Source: a bacterium
Lineage (GTDB): Bacteria > Zhuqueibacterota > Zhuqueibacteria > Residuimicrobiales > Residuimicrobiaceae
Assembly (NCBI GenBank): GCA_012523655.1
Contig: JAAYTV010000714.1
Span: 1-10,295, forward strand
DNA length: 10,295 bases
Direction of reading: 5' to 3'
Part shown: piece after piece, positions 1 to 6,006 of the stretch
How the letters are laid out: the number at the start of each line of letters is the position of its first letter
Numbering within the stretch: the stretch's first letter is position 1
Position numbers and translations under genes: made by a program
Notes under the pieces: model-generated
Database searches by the model: none
What the model was told of the DNA's origin: nothing
What the model saw: the letters and a program-made list of their open reading frames with translations, nothing else

Positions 1-584
1 ATATAATCGATCATGTACAGGCTGCCTTGACCAGCGACCCAGCCCTGCACCAATGCTTTGCCGAATTCCCCGCCTGGATAGATCACCTGATGATAGAGGT
101 CCGTGGGCGCTACGATGGACACCGCGCATTTGATCGCCGGGTGCAGGCTGCCCACAGCCCGGTAGGTGGTGATGCCGCTGGCAGAGGCACCGTAGAGAGC
201 CACCCGGCCGTTGCACCACGGTTGTTTGGCCAGCCAATCGACCGTGTCATAGCCGTCCTGCAGCGCACCCCAACCGTCGGTAAAAAAAACCGAATCGACG
301 CCCTGCGAGGCGAAACGGCCGCGGGTGTCCTGAAACACCAGGGCATATCCTTTAACCGTGACAAGTACGGAGACCAACGCCTCCGGAAGGAGCTGATCCC
401 CTTTGCCGTAGGGTGTGCGATGCAACAGGACCGGGTATGCTTTGCTGCCCGCAGGCCGGTATACATCCGTGGCGAGCAGCGTACCGTCCCGCATGGATAT
501 CTGGTAGGTCTCTTTGATCGCCGTCTCCGCCGACAGCGCAGTGGCCGCCAGCCAGCCGATGACCATGATTCTGTATACGGACAT
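1..584 (-). CDS. CocE/NonD-type S15 family serine hydrolase, N-terminal part (runs off window)
   Basis: This gene continues past the left edge; 194 residues from the N-terminus are visible. It looks like an alpha/beta hydrolase of the CocE/X-Pro dipeptidyl-peptidase S15 group, which cleaves esters or acyl-amide bonds. The segments come in family order: MRDGTLLATDVYRPAG (residues 31-46), a HRTPYGK turn (55-61) whose Tyr usually helps form the oxyanion hole, FQDTRGRFASQG (84-95), DGYDTVDWLAKQPWCNGRV (110-128) and the nucleophile elbow YGASASG (131-137), with Ser134 as the likely nucleophile. The residue after Ser is Ala, where Tyr is common. The catalytic Asp and His would lie beyond the edge. 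Residues 1-19 form a short hydrophobic signal peptide ending in ALSA, so the enzyme is probably exported. The start at 584 is five bases after the arfB stop, implying cotranscription. The family is fairly sure; the substrate is unknown. Confidence 0.82.
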   Translation of the reverse strand, partial: MSVYRIMVIGWLAATALSAETAIKETYQISMRDGTLLATDVYRPAGSKAYPVLLHRTPYGKGDQLLPEALVSVLVTVKGYALVFQDTRGRFASQGVDSVFFTDGWGALQDGYDTVDWLAKQPWCNGRVALYGASASGITTYRAVGSLHPAIKCAVSIVAPTDLYHQVIYPGGEFGKALVQGWVAGQGSLYMIDY

Positions 585-589
585 GTGTT

Positions 590-1012
590 CTATTCCCACT
601 CTTTTAATTTTTTACGCTGTTCTTTGATCTGGCTGCGCTGACGTTTAGCCTGATGTCTGGCTTCCTTGGCAGCGGCCGGCATGCGATGGGGAGGACGTTT
701 CGGTTCCAGCTTGATCGCCTCCCGCAGCAGAGCGATGAATCGCAAGACAGCGGTCTCACGATTAGCCAGTTGACTGCGCTGTTCTTTCGCGACGACTCGA
801 AGCACCCCTTCGCGATTAATGCGTGTGGTGAGCCGTTGACGGATCAGCTGTTTCTGTTCATCCGAGAGCGCTTGCGAGCGCATGACATCAAACCACAGAG
901 TGACGCGCGTCTCCACCTTGTTCACATTCTGCCCGCCGGGTCCGCCGCTGCGGGACATGGTAAAACGAATCTCCTCGTCGGGAATGAGGATCTCTTCATT
1001 CACCACAATCAT
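590..1012 (-). CDS. arfB: Alternative ribosome-rescue factor / peptidyl-tRNA hydrolase ArfB (YaeJ, ICT1-like)
   Basis: A 140-residue, single-domain relative of class I release factors. ArfB enters the empty A site of ribosomes stalled on non-stop mRNA and hydrolyses the peptidyl-tRNA. The GGQ loop is clear (SRSGGPGGQNVNKVETRV, residues 20-37), with Gln28 as the catalytic residue. No codon-recognition domain is present, and the C-terminal tail (about 104-138) is rich in Lys, Arg and Gln (KEARHQAKRQRSQIKEQRKK), as in ArfB, where this tail threads into the mRNA channel. The length matches the family. The ATG at 1012 has a GAGGA about 12 bases upstream. A weak -10-like TATATT lies at 1053-1048. 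The following hydrolase gene starts five bases after the stop, so the two probably share a transcript. This separates it from prfA/prfB, which are more than twice as long. Confidence 0.93.
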   Translation of the reverse strand: MIVVNEEILIPDEEIRFTMSRSGGPGGQNVNKVETRVTLWFDVMRSQALSDEQKQLIRQRLTTRINREGVLRVVAKEQRSQLANRETAVLRFIALLREAIKLEPKRPPHRMPAAAKEARHQAKRQRSQIKEQRKKLKEWE

Positions 1013-1121
1013 ATTTTTATTTCATCCTCGTTGATGATGTACTGGAAAATATAATGATCTTGAACGAGTTTCGAAAGAAAATTTTCTCACTCACTGACTG
1101 CACTCCTGGCGAAGATAAAAT

Positions 1122-1198
1122 GCGCAATTGTTGATCTCGCGCAATAGTTGTTCATATAATGCTTGCATTTAAAGATTTAGATCTTTATCTTGATCAAG
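1122..1198 (+). promoter_or_regulatory. Sigma-70-like promoter of the HhH gene, with a tandem 15-base repeat and downstream palindromes
   Basis: A perfect -10 box TATAAT lies at 1155-1160, with TTGATC at 1131-1136 as the -35 (4 of 6 matches, spacer 18). Two 15-base direct repeats, GCGCAATTGTTGATC (1122-1136) and GCGCAATAGTTGTTC (1139-1153), match at 13 of 15 positions and sit 17 bases apart over the -35 and spacer. The expected leader holds an AAAGAT-TTAG-ATCTTT hairpin (1171-1186) and a ten-base palindrome CTTGATCAAG (1189-1198). The repeats could bind a regulator; this is inference. The rest of the 210-base gap to arfB shows only a weak divergent -10. Confidence 0.6.
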
Positions 1199-1222
1199 TA
1201 TTCACAACAGGAGGGAAGTATT

Positions 1223-1639
1223 ATGCCGAATTACAAACTGAAAGAGATCGAAGGTATTGGCTTCGCCATGTCGAAAAAAATGGAAAAAGCGAGAATTAAA
1301 ACCGTACGCGGATTATTGAAGAAAGGCGCCACCCGTAAAGGCCGTAAAGAGTTGGCCGACACCACCGGAATTAAAAGCTCGTTGATATTAAAATGGGTCA
1401 ACATGGCCGATCTATTTCGCATCAAAGGCATCGGCAAACAGTACGCTGAGCTTTTGGAAAAAGCCGGTGTGGATACGGTCAAGGAACTAAAAATGCGCCA
1501 GCCCGCCGCCCTGTTGTCACAGATGGAAAAAATCAACAACGCGGGGAAGAAACGCTTGGTGCAGGCGCTGCCCGGGCTGAAACGGGTCAAATCGTGGGTC
1601 CGTCAGGCGCAGAAAATGCCGCCCATGATCACCTATTAA
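1223..1639 (+). CDS. Small helix-hairpin-helix protein, DUF4332-like
   Basis: A 138-residue basic protein made almost entirely of helix-hairpin-helix units, which in other proteins grip the DNA or RNA backbone without sequence preference. The first unit is KEIEGIGFAMSKKM followed by ARIKTVRGLL (residues 7-32), a middle unit surrounds TTGIKSSLILKWVN (48-61), and the third is RIKGIGKQYAELLEKAGVDT (66-85). The spacing of GIG turns followed by a 'gi.tv..Ll' helix resembles DUF4332. No catalytic domain, signal peptide or membrane segment is visible. The start at 1223 is chosen because AGGAGG (1209-1214) lies eight bases before it; an upstream in-frame ATG at 1190 has no such site. It is monocistronic, with its own promoter and terminator. 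Nucleic-acid binding is inferred from the fold; the cellular role is unknown. Confidence 0.8.
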   Translation: MPNYKLKEIEGIGFAMSKKMEKARIKTVRGLLKKGATRKGRKELADTTGIKSSLILKWVNMADLFRIKGIGKQYAELLEKAGVDTVKELKMRQPAALLSQMEKINNAGKKRLVQALPGLKRVKSWVRQAQKMPPMITY

Positions 1640-1660
1640 GCGGTGCACCGCTCGCTGTCA

Positions 1661-1698
1661 AACCCCGCCAGGATCCATCCGGCGGGGTTTTTCTTTTT
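1661..1698 (+). terminator. Intrinsic terminator after the HhH gene, possibly bidirectional
   Basis: AACCCCGCC (1661-1669) pairs perfectly with GGCGGGGTT (1681-1689) around an 11-base loop, followed by a T-rich run to 1698. It lies 21 bases after the plus-strand stop. Read on the minus strand the same stem lies just beyond the methyltransferase stop at 1701 but has only three T's after it, so it may also stop that convergent gene less efficiently. Confidence 0.88.
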
Positions 1699-1700
1699 CA

Positions 1701-2450
1701 TCACAAAACCGTCTTTTGCAACAGACACTCACAGCCCGTCGCCAGGAACTCGCGCAGGACCGGCAGCGATGGAATTTTTTTCGGCGACCAGCCGAACCGT
1801 TGCCGGTAGATCGGGCGGATCAAAAACAGATCCCGGCGCAGAAAGACAAAACCATAGCGACGGCAGAGCTTTTCAAATCCATGTACGCTCAATCCGATGC
1901 GATAGTTGTGCAGCACCTCTTCGATCAGATAATCGTGTTCCTGAAAGAGGCGGCCGGCCGTCCGCACCAGCCAATCCGGCCACAGATGCACATAGGGCAG
2001 CCGTCGCAACAGTGAACGCCCCATCTGCTGATGACCCGCAAAGGCGGAAAACCGCGGCGGAAAGGTGATGTAGACGCGCCCCTCGTCAGCCGACAACGCA
2101 CGCAGATTCGCAAAAAGTGCATCCCGATCCGCCACATGCTCGATCACCTCCCGGATGACAATGAGATCAAAGGTCTGCTGCATCGTTTCCGCCAAATGCC
2201 TATCGGTCACGTCGCCCACACGCACATCCAGCTGCGGACTCAGGGCCTTGGCGAGTCGCACCCGGTCCGGCGAAAGCTCCACGCCGACCACCTCCATGCC
2301 TCTTTCGGCCAGCACATGGAGAAAGCCGGCTTCGGCGCAGCCGACCTCCAGCACCCTTTGCCGCTCGAAATCCGCAATCTGCTTCTGCAGAAAGGGAACC
2401 AGGTAGGACCGGGAGAAGTGAACCTGCTCATGAAAGTGTTTTTCCGACAT
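1701..2450 (-). CDS. Class I SAM-dependent methyltransferase
   Basis: A 249-residue Rossmann-fold methyltransferase of the UbiE/UbiG-like (Methyltransf_11/25) type. The SAM-binding motif I is RVLEVGCAEAGFL (residues 32-44), the acidic end of strand 2 is VVGVELSPDRV (54-64) with Glu59 expected to hold the ribose, VGD (78-80) fits the adenine-contact strand, and FDLIVIREVIEHVADRD (94-110) is motif IV with the typical 'EVIEHV' helix. GRVYITFPP (124-132) is the next strand. The C-terminal third (about 140-249) is not recognisable and presumably shapes the substrate site. The ATG at 2450 is preceded by GGAAGGA, about 12 bases away. It stands alone: the S46 terminator lies upstream and the HhH terminator downstream. 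The acceptor cannot be inferred; small molecules, lipids and glycans are all used in this family. Confidence 0.85.
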   Translation of the reverse strand: MSEKHFHEQVHFSRSYLVPFLQKQIADFERQRVLEVGCAEAGFLHVLAERGMEVVGVELSPDRVRLAKALSPQLDVRVGDVTDRHLAETMQQTFDLIVIREVIEHVADRDALFANLRALSADEGRVYITFPPRFSAFAGHQQMGRSLLRRLPYVHLWPDWLVRTAGRLFQEHDYLIEEVLHNYRIGLSVHGFEKLCRRYGFVFLRRDLFLIRPIYRQRFGWSPKKIPSLPVLREFLATGCECLLQKTVL

Positions 2451-2524
2451 GGACGTTCATCATCCTTCCAGCTGGCAACGCTCGTTCAACATCCTGATCG
2501 TGTTCAAGTTGGTGCACGGTTCAT

Positions 2525-2557
2525 CATAAAAAACGCCGGACGTTCAATGCCCGGCGT
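2525..2557 (-). terminator. Intrinsic terminator of the S46 peptidase gene
   Basis: On the minus strand ACGCCGG (2557-2551) pairs with CCGGCGT (2539-2533) around an 11-base loop and runs into six consecutive T's. It begins 22 bases after the peptidase stop at 2580. The remaining 74 bases up to the methyltransferase start show no clear promoter, though TTGAAC occurs twice on the minus strand, 18 bases apart (around 2497 and 2479). Confidence 0.85.
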
Positions 2558-2579
2558 ACAAAGGAAAAGCGCTGGGCGC

Positions 2580-4643
2580 CTATTCGCCCAGAATCTCATC
2601 CGCGAGCTTGCCGGCGTCGTAGAGCTTGCGCAGGGCCTCGATCATGAAGGCGCTATGCACCGCCACGGCCCGGTTGGAAGTTTCGTCGTAGACAAAACGG
2701 CCGACCAAACTTTCGATGTTACCGTCAAAAATCAACCCCACCAGTTCGGCGTTCCGGTTGATCACCGGCGATCCGGAATTACCGCCGATGATGTCGGTGC
2801 TGCTGGCAAAGTTGGCCGGCGTGGCCAGATCCAACTGGCTCTTGCGCTCCCAGAAACGCGATGGCAGGGCGTAGTCTCCCTGTTGATCAAAGCTCAAACT
2901 CCGGTCATACAGCCCATAGAGCGTCGTCTTGTATGGCGCCTTGGTTCCATTCATCGGATAGCCCGTGGCGGTTCCGTAAGAAAGCCGCAAGGTGAAGGTG
3001 GCATCCGGGTAGCTCTCTTTGCCATAGACCGCAAAACGCGCCCGCGCGATTTTTTCCGTGGCCGGCACCAGCAGACTCTGCGTGTTCTTCTTGTCCTCTT
3101 CGATCCTCCTACGCTGTTCCGGCTCCAACTCACGCGCCAGGACGATGAACGGATCAGTCGATCGGGCGACGGCTTCGCTGCCGCCTTCGATGAGCGCTTT
3201 GCGCACATCGACTTGATCCAGCGTCGTCGCTTCGATCATCTCCTTGGCCGCTTGCGCGGCGCTGCGGCCTTTTAAAACTTTTTGCAGATAAGGATCCTCT
3301 GCTCCCAATTTCTCCACCGCCAACTGCAGCATGCCGCTGAACGTCGCCTCATCCAGATCCTTATAGATCGGCGCGGGGGAGAACAGACGGAATTTCAACT
3401 GCTCCAGCTGCGAATCATGATAACCGGATAAACGCTCGCTGTCCGGTTTTTTCACCTCGGCGGCGTAAAAAACAATCTGATTGGCGATGCCGGCGAAACG
3501 CGAACTCGTGGCCATACCGCGATAGCTGTTCTGCTCGGCGTTTTTATTTTGTTTCTTGATGACTTTGGCGATGATGTCCCAGCCGTCGCCGTACTCTTTT
3601 TTCCACTGCGGATTTTCATTCACTTTTTTGCGGAACGCATCCTCCTGCGCCTTGACTTTAGCCATCAGCTTTTCGTTGAGCAAACCCTGATACTCGCCGC
3701 CCAACGCTTTACGGCTGTTCTCCAATCCAAAGATGGAGCGGGCGGCGCGGCGAGCCTGCTCTGGGCCGCGGCTCGAATACGCGCGCAGAATCTCCAGCTG
3801 TTTGTCGATCATGGCCAGACGGTGCGGATATAAAAAATCGCGCTGGCGCAGCAGTTGGCTGTAGGTGTTGAGACGGTTGGTGGAACCCGGATGACCGGAG
3901 ACAAACACCAGTTCGTTTTCCTCGACGCCTTTGGCGTTCCATTTTAAATAATGCGTCGTGGACAGCGGCTGGCCGTTTTCATAGACACGGAAGAACGCCA
4001 TGTCAAGATCATAGCGCGGAAAAGTAAAATTATCCGCATCGCCGCCCCAGAAAGCGATTTTTTGCTCCGGCGCCATGACCAGACGGACATCGGTATACCG
4101 TTTGTACTGATAGGCCCAGTATTCGCCGCCATGGTACAAGCTGACCACCTCGCATTTCAATCCGGTTTTATCCTTGTATTCCTGCTCGATGGCCGCGATC
4201 TCTTTTTCACGCGCCTTGAGCGCCTGCTCGGGTTTCAAACCAGCGACGACTGCGCCCTGCACACGGGTCGTGACATTCTCCAGCTCCTGCAGCACGTACA
4301 GCTCCAGGTCCGGGCAATTGACCTCCTGGTCCGGGGTTGCGGCGTAAAAGCCCGTCGCCACATAATTTTTTTCCGGCGTCGACATCTTCTGCAGCTGGCC
4401 CAGAGCCACATGATGATTGGTCATGGTCAGCCCTTGCGGACTGATGAATGAACCGGAGCCGCCGTCGTTAAAGCGCACAGAACTGAGCCGAACATGGTCC
4501 AACCACTCCTGGGTGGGAGTGAAATTATATTTTTCTTTGAGTGGTTTAACCGGTGGGTTATCAAAAGTCCACATGCCTTCATCAGCCAAGACCAGAGCGG
4601 GGATCAACGCCAGCGCCAAGAACAATGAGATCAGCTTACGCAA
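2580..4643 (-). CDS. Secreted S46 family dipeptidyl-peptidase, DPP7-like
   Basis: A 687-residue serine exopeptidase of MEROPS family S46, close to the usual size of about 700. These enzymes remove dipeptides from peptide N-termini in the periplasm. The chymotrypsin-like triad is readable: His78 in GLTMTNHHV (71-79), Asp214 in DNFTFPRYDLDMAFFR (204-219) and Ser623 in GGNSGSPV. The residue 18 after the Ser, which sets the S1 pocket, is Gly641 (FDGN). Characterised DPP7 enzymes have Gly there and acid-preferring DPP11 has Arg, so a hydrophobic P1 preference is expected. I place the start at TTG 4643: AGGAGG (4655-4650) sits six bases before it, and the protein then opens with a clean signal peptide (residues 1-20, ending ALVLA). 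The longer frame back to ATG 4790 overlaps the mutY stop and would bury the signal. A large helical domain (about 230-560) lies between Asp and Ser, as in the family. Confidence 0.95.
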   Translation of the reverse strand: MRKLISLFLALALIPALVLADEGMWTFDNPPVKPLKEKYNFTPTQEWLDHVRLSSVRFNDGGSGSFISPQGLTMTNHHVALGQLQKMSTPEKNYVATGFYAATPDQEVNCPDLELYVLQELENVTTRVQGAVVAGLKPEQALKAREKEIAAIEQEYKDKTGLKCEVVSLYHGGEYWAYQYKRYTDVRLVMAPEQKIAFWGGDADNFTFPRYDLDMAFFRVYENGQPLSTTHYLKWNAKGVEENELVFVSGHPGSTNRLNTYSQLLRQRDFLYPHRLAMIDKQLEILRAYSSRGPEQARRAARSIFGLENSRKALGGEYQGLLNEKLMAKVKAQEDAFRKKVNENPQWKKEYGDGWDIIAKVIKKQNKNAEQNSYRGMATSSRFAGIANQIVFYAAEVKKPDSERLSGYHDSQLEQLKFRLFSPAPIYKDLDEATFSGMLQLAVEKLGAEDPYLQKVLKGRSAAQAAKEMIEATTLDQVDVRKALIEGGSEAVARSTDPFIVLARELEPEQRRRIEEDKKNTQSLLVPATEKIARARFAVYGKESYPDATFTLRLSYGTATGYPMNGTKAPYKTTLYGLYDRSLSFDQQGDYALPSRFWERKSQLDLATPANFASSTDIIGGNSGSPVINRNAELVGLIFDGNIESLVGRFVYDETSNRAVAVHSAFMIEALRKLYDAGKLADEILGE

Positions 4644-4649
4644 AACATA

Positions 4650-4655
4650 CCTCCT
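4650..4655 (-). promoter_or_regulatory. Ribosome binding site that selects the TTG start of the S46 gene
   Basis: A perfect AGGAGG on the minus strand, six bases before TTG 4643. An ATG overlapping the spacer (4648-4646) is out of frame and reaches a stop after five codons, so it cannot be the start. Further upstream the sequence is AT-rich (about 4680-4735), with TATATT preceded 18 bases earlier by GTAACA, a possible but weak promoter. Confidence 0.72.
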
Positions 4656-4750
4656 TATCGTTAAAATCCATATCTGCGCCATTCTTCGAATGGACAAAAT
4701 TAAATATACGCATTTTATTAATAATTTGTTACATCGATAATCGCCGCAGA

Positions 4751-4777
4751 GCCCGGCTGTAGCATATTCAGCCAGGC
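4751..4777 (-). terminator. Possible weak terminator or processing hairpin after mutY
   Basis: In the minus-strand RNA, GCCUGGCUG pairs with CAGCCGGGC (nine pairs, one of them G-U) around a nine-base loop, starting ten bases after the mutY stop. No U tract follows, so it is not a standard intrinsic terminator. It could mark the 3' end of the mutY message or stabilise it. The adjoining S46 gene appears to have its own promoter. Confidence 0.35.
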
Positions 4778-4786
4778 CCAATTGCT

Positions 4787-5887
4787 TCAAGTTCGAGGGA
4801 TCGAATCGAGCAACGCCTTGATAATTTTACCGTTCGCCCGCGGAAAGGCAAAGGTCTCAAGCTCGTTGGGCCGAACCCATCGCCAGTCGCTGCAGCCGAG
4901 GGGTTGTGGGCTGCCGCTCACCCAATCGCAGTGAAAAACATGGAGTGTAACGGAAAAATGAGTGTACTGGTGATCCACCTTGATAAAAAATTCCCTCACC
5001 CGCACCCGGACGCCCAGCTCTTCGCGCACCTCGCGCACCGTGGTCTGCTCCAGAGTCTCTCCCTTCTCTCTCTTGCCGCCGGGAAATTCCCATAGCCCAC
5101 CCAACAGCCCCTGCTCCGGTCGGCGGGCCAGCAAAATGCGGCCTTGTCGCCAGATAATCGCCGCAGCGACCTCATAATGCGGCGGTCTTTTCTTCAGACG
5201 CTTGACCGGAAAACGCTGCGGCTCTCCCTGCTGCCGGGCGCGGCAGCATCGGGCCAACGGACAGACGCCGCAGTGCGGCGCGGTGGGCGTGCACACCAGA
5301 GCGCCCAGCTCCATCACCGCTTCATTATAGTCGCCAGGGCTTTTCATCGGCAACAGCGTATTCGCCATGATTTGCAGGATCTTTTTGTTGCCAGTGGTCT
5401 GCACCTCCCCAGAAAATGCAGTCAACCGCGACAATACGCGCACGACGTTGCCGTCCACCACTGCATGGCGCTGCTGAAAGGCGATGCTTAGGATCGCCGC
5501 GGCTGTATAGGCGCCGATGCCCGGCAGGCGGCGCACGGCGTCATAGTCCTGCGGAAAAACTCCTGCGTGTTCCTTCTGAATCATTTGCGCAGCCTGGAGC
5601 AGATGGCGGGCGCGGGCATAATAGCCCATCCCCTCCCACATCTTGAGCACCTGATCCAGTCGCGCGTTGGCCAGCTTTTGAATGGAGGGAAATTTTTTGC
5701 AGAATCGACGATAGTAGGGGATCACTTGCTGCACCTGGGTTTGCTGCAGCATGATCTCCGAGATCCAGATGCAATACGCCGTGCGATGACGACGCCACGG
5801 CAGATCGCGCCGGTTCGTGTGGAACCAGGTCAACAGCCGGCGCCGGATGGAACTGATATCCTTGCTGGAGAAATAAACAGAGTTCAT
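4787..5887 (-). CDS. mutY: A/G-specific adenine DNA glycosylase MutY with intact Nudix box
   Basis: A 366-residue base-excision repair enzyme that removes adenine mispaired with 8-oxoguanine. The catalytic Glu44 lies in SEIMLQQTQV, the helix-hairpin-helix is LPGIGAYTAAA (121-131), and Asp145 is in VVDGNVVRVLSR. The iron-sulfur ligands follow the exact C-x6-C-x2-C-x5-C pattern (Cys199, 206, 209, 215). The C-terminal MutT-like domain (about 235-360) carries a full Nudix signature at 271-293 (G-x5-E-x7-REVREELGV), whereas in many MutY proteins the hydrolytic glutamates are lost. The loop that reads 8-oxoguanine, Phe-Ser-His in Geobacillus MutY, is Tyr-Thr-His here (308-310). An in-frame TAA two codons upstream of ATG 5887 rules out a longer start. 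There is no good ribosome binding site, but the ATG overlaps a TGA ending an open tail from the kinase gene upstream (ATGA), which could allow coupled translation. Confidence 0.96.
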   Translation of the reverse strand: MNSVYFSSKDISSIRRRLLTWFHTNRRDLPWRRHRTAYCIWISEIMLQQTQVQQVIPYYRRFCKKFPSIQKLANARLDQVLKMWEGMGYYARARHLLQAAQMIQKEHAGVFPQDYDAVRRLPGIGAYTAAAILSIAFQQRHAVVDGNVVRVLSRLTAFSGEVQTTGNKKILQIMANTLLPMKSPGDYNEAVMELGALVCTPTAPHCGVCPLARCCRARQQGEPQRFPVKRLKKRPPHYEVAAAIIWRQGRILLARRPEQGLLGGLWEFPGGKREKGETLEQTTVREVREELGVRVRVREFFIKVDHQYTHFSVTLHVFHCDWVSGSPQPLGCSDWRWVRPNELETFAFPRANGKIIKALLDSIPRT

Positions 5888-6006
5888 CGATTAAATCCAC
5901 TGAGAGCGGGCCGCGAGGGCGGCATCGGTTTCGCTTTGTACGCTTTACGCTTGCGCAACTGCGGCGCTGTCTCTTCGTCAAACCGGCTGTCCAGTTGACC
6001 ATTACG
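5884..6006 (-). other. Open reading tail after the GHMP kinase stop, ending on the mutY start
   Basis: Directly after the TAG stop of the GHMP kinase (6009-6007) the same frame stays open for 40 codons and ends with a TGA that overlaps the mutY ATG as ATGA. The encoded tail is hydrophilic and basic (for example QLRKRKAYKAKPMPPSRP) and matches no domain I know. It could be a lost or read-through C-terminal extension, a short separate gene starting at an internal TTG or ATG, or chance in a 119-base gap. A 40-codon open frame is not rare by chance at this GC content. Confidence 0.2.

Noticed and set aside
27..641. Plus-strand open frame at the left edge
   Set aside because: It lies antisense to the CocE-type hydrolase and arfB, whose conserved motifs show the minus strand is coding.
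2031..3275. A 414-codon plus-strand open frame opposite the methyltransferase and S46 genes
   Set aside because: Its translation is low in recognisable motifs and rich in Arg, Gln and His, as expected for antisense of GC-rich genes, while both opposite-strand genes carry full catalytic motifs.
4668..4738. A Bacteroidota-type -33/-7 promoter (TAATTTTG) upstream of the S46 gene
   Set aside because: The -7-like element is present on the minus strand but no TTTG or TTG lies at the right distance upstream, and the region is simply AT-rich.
5541..6002. A 153-codon minus-strand frame overlapping the 5' part of mutY
   Set aside because: It is out of frame with mutY over most of its length, and the mutY frame holds the catalytic motifs there. 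Only the first part covers the intergenic gap.
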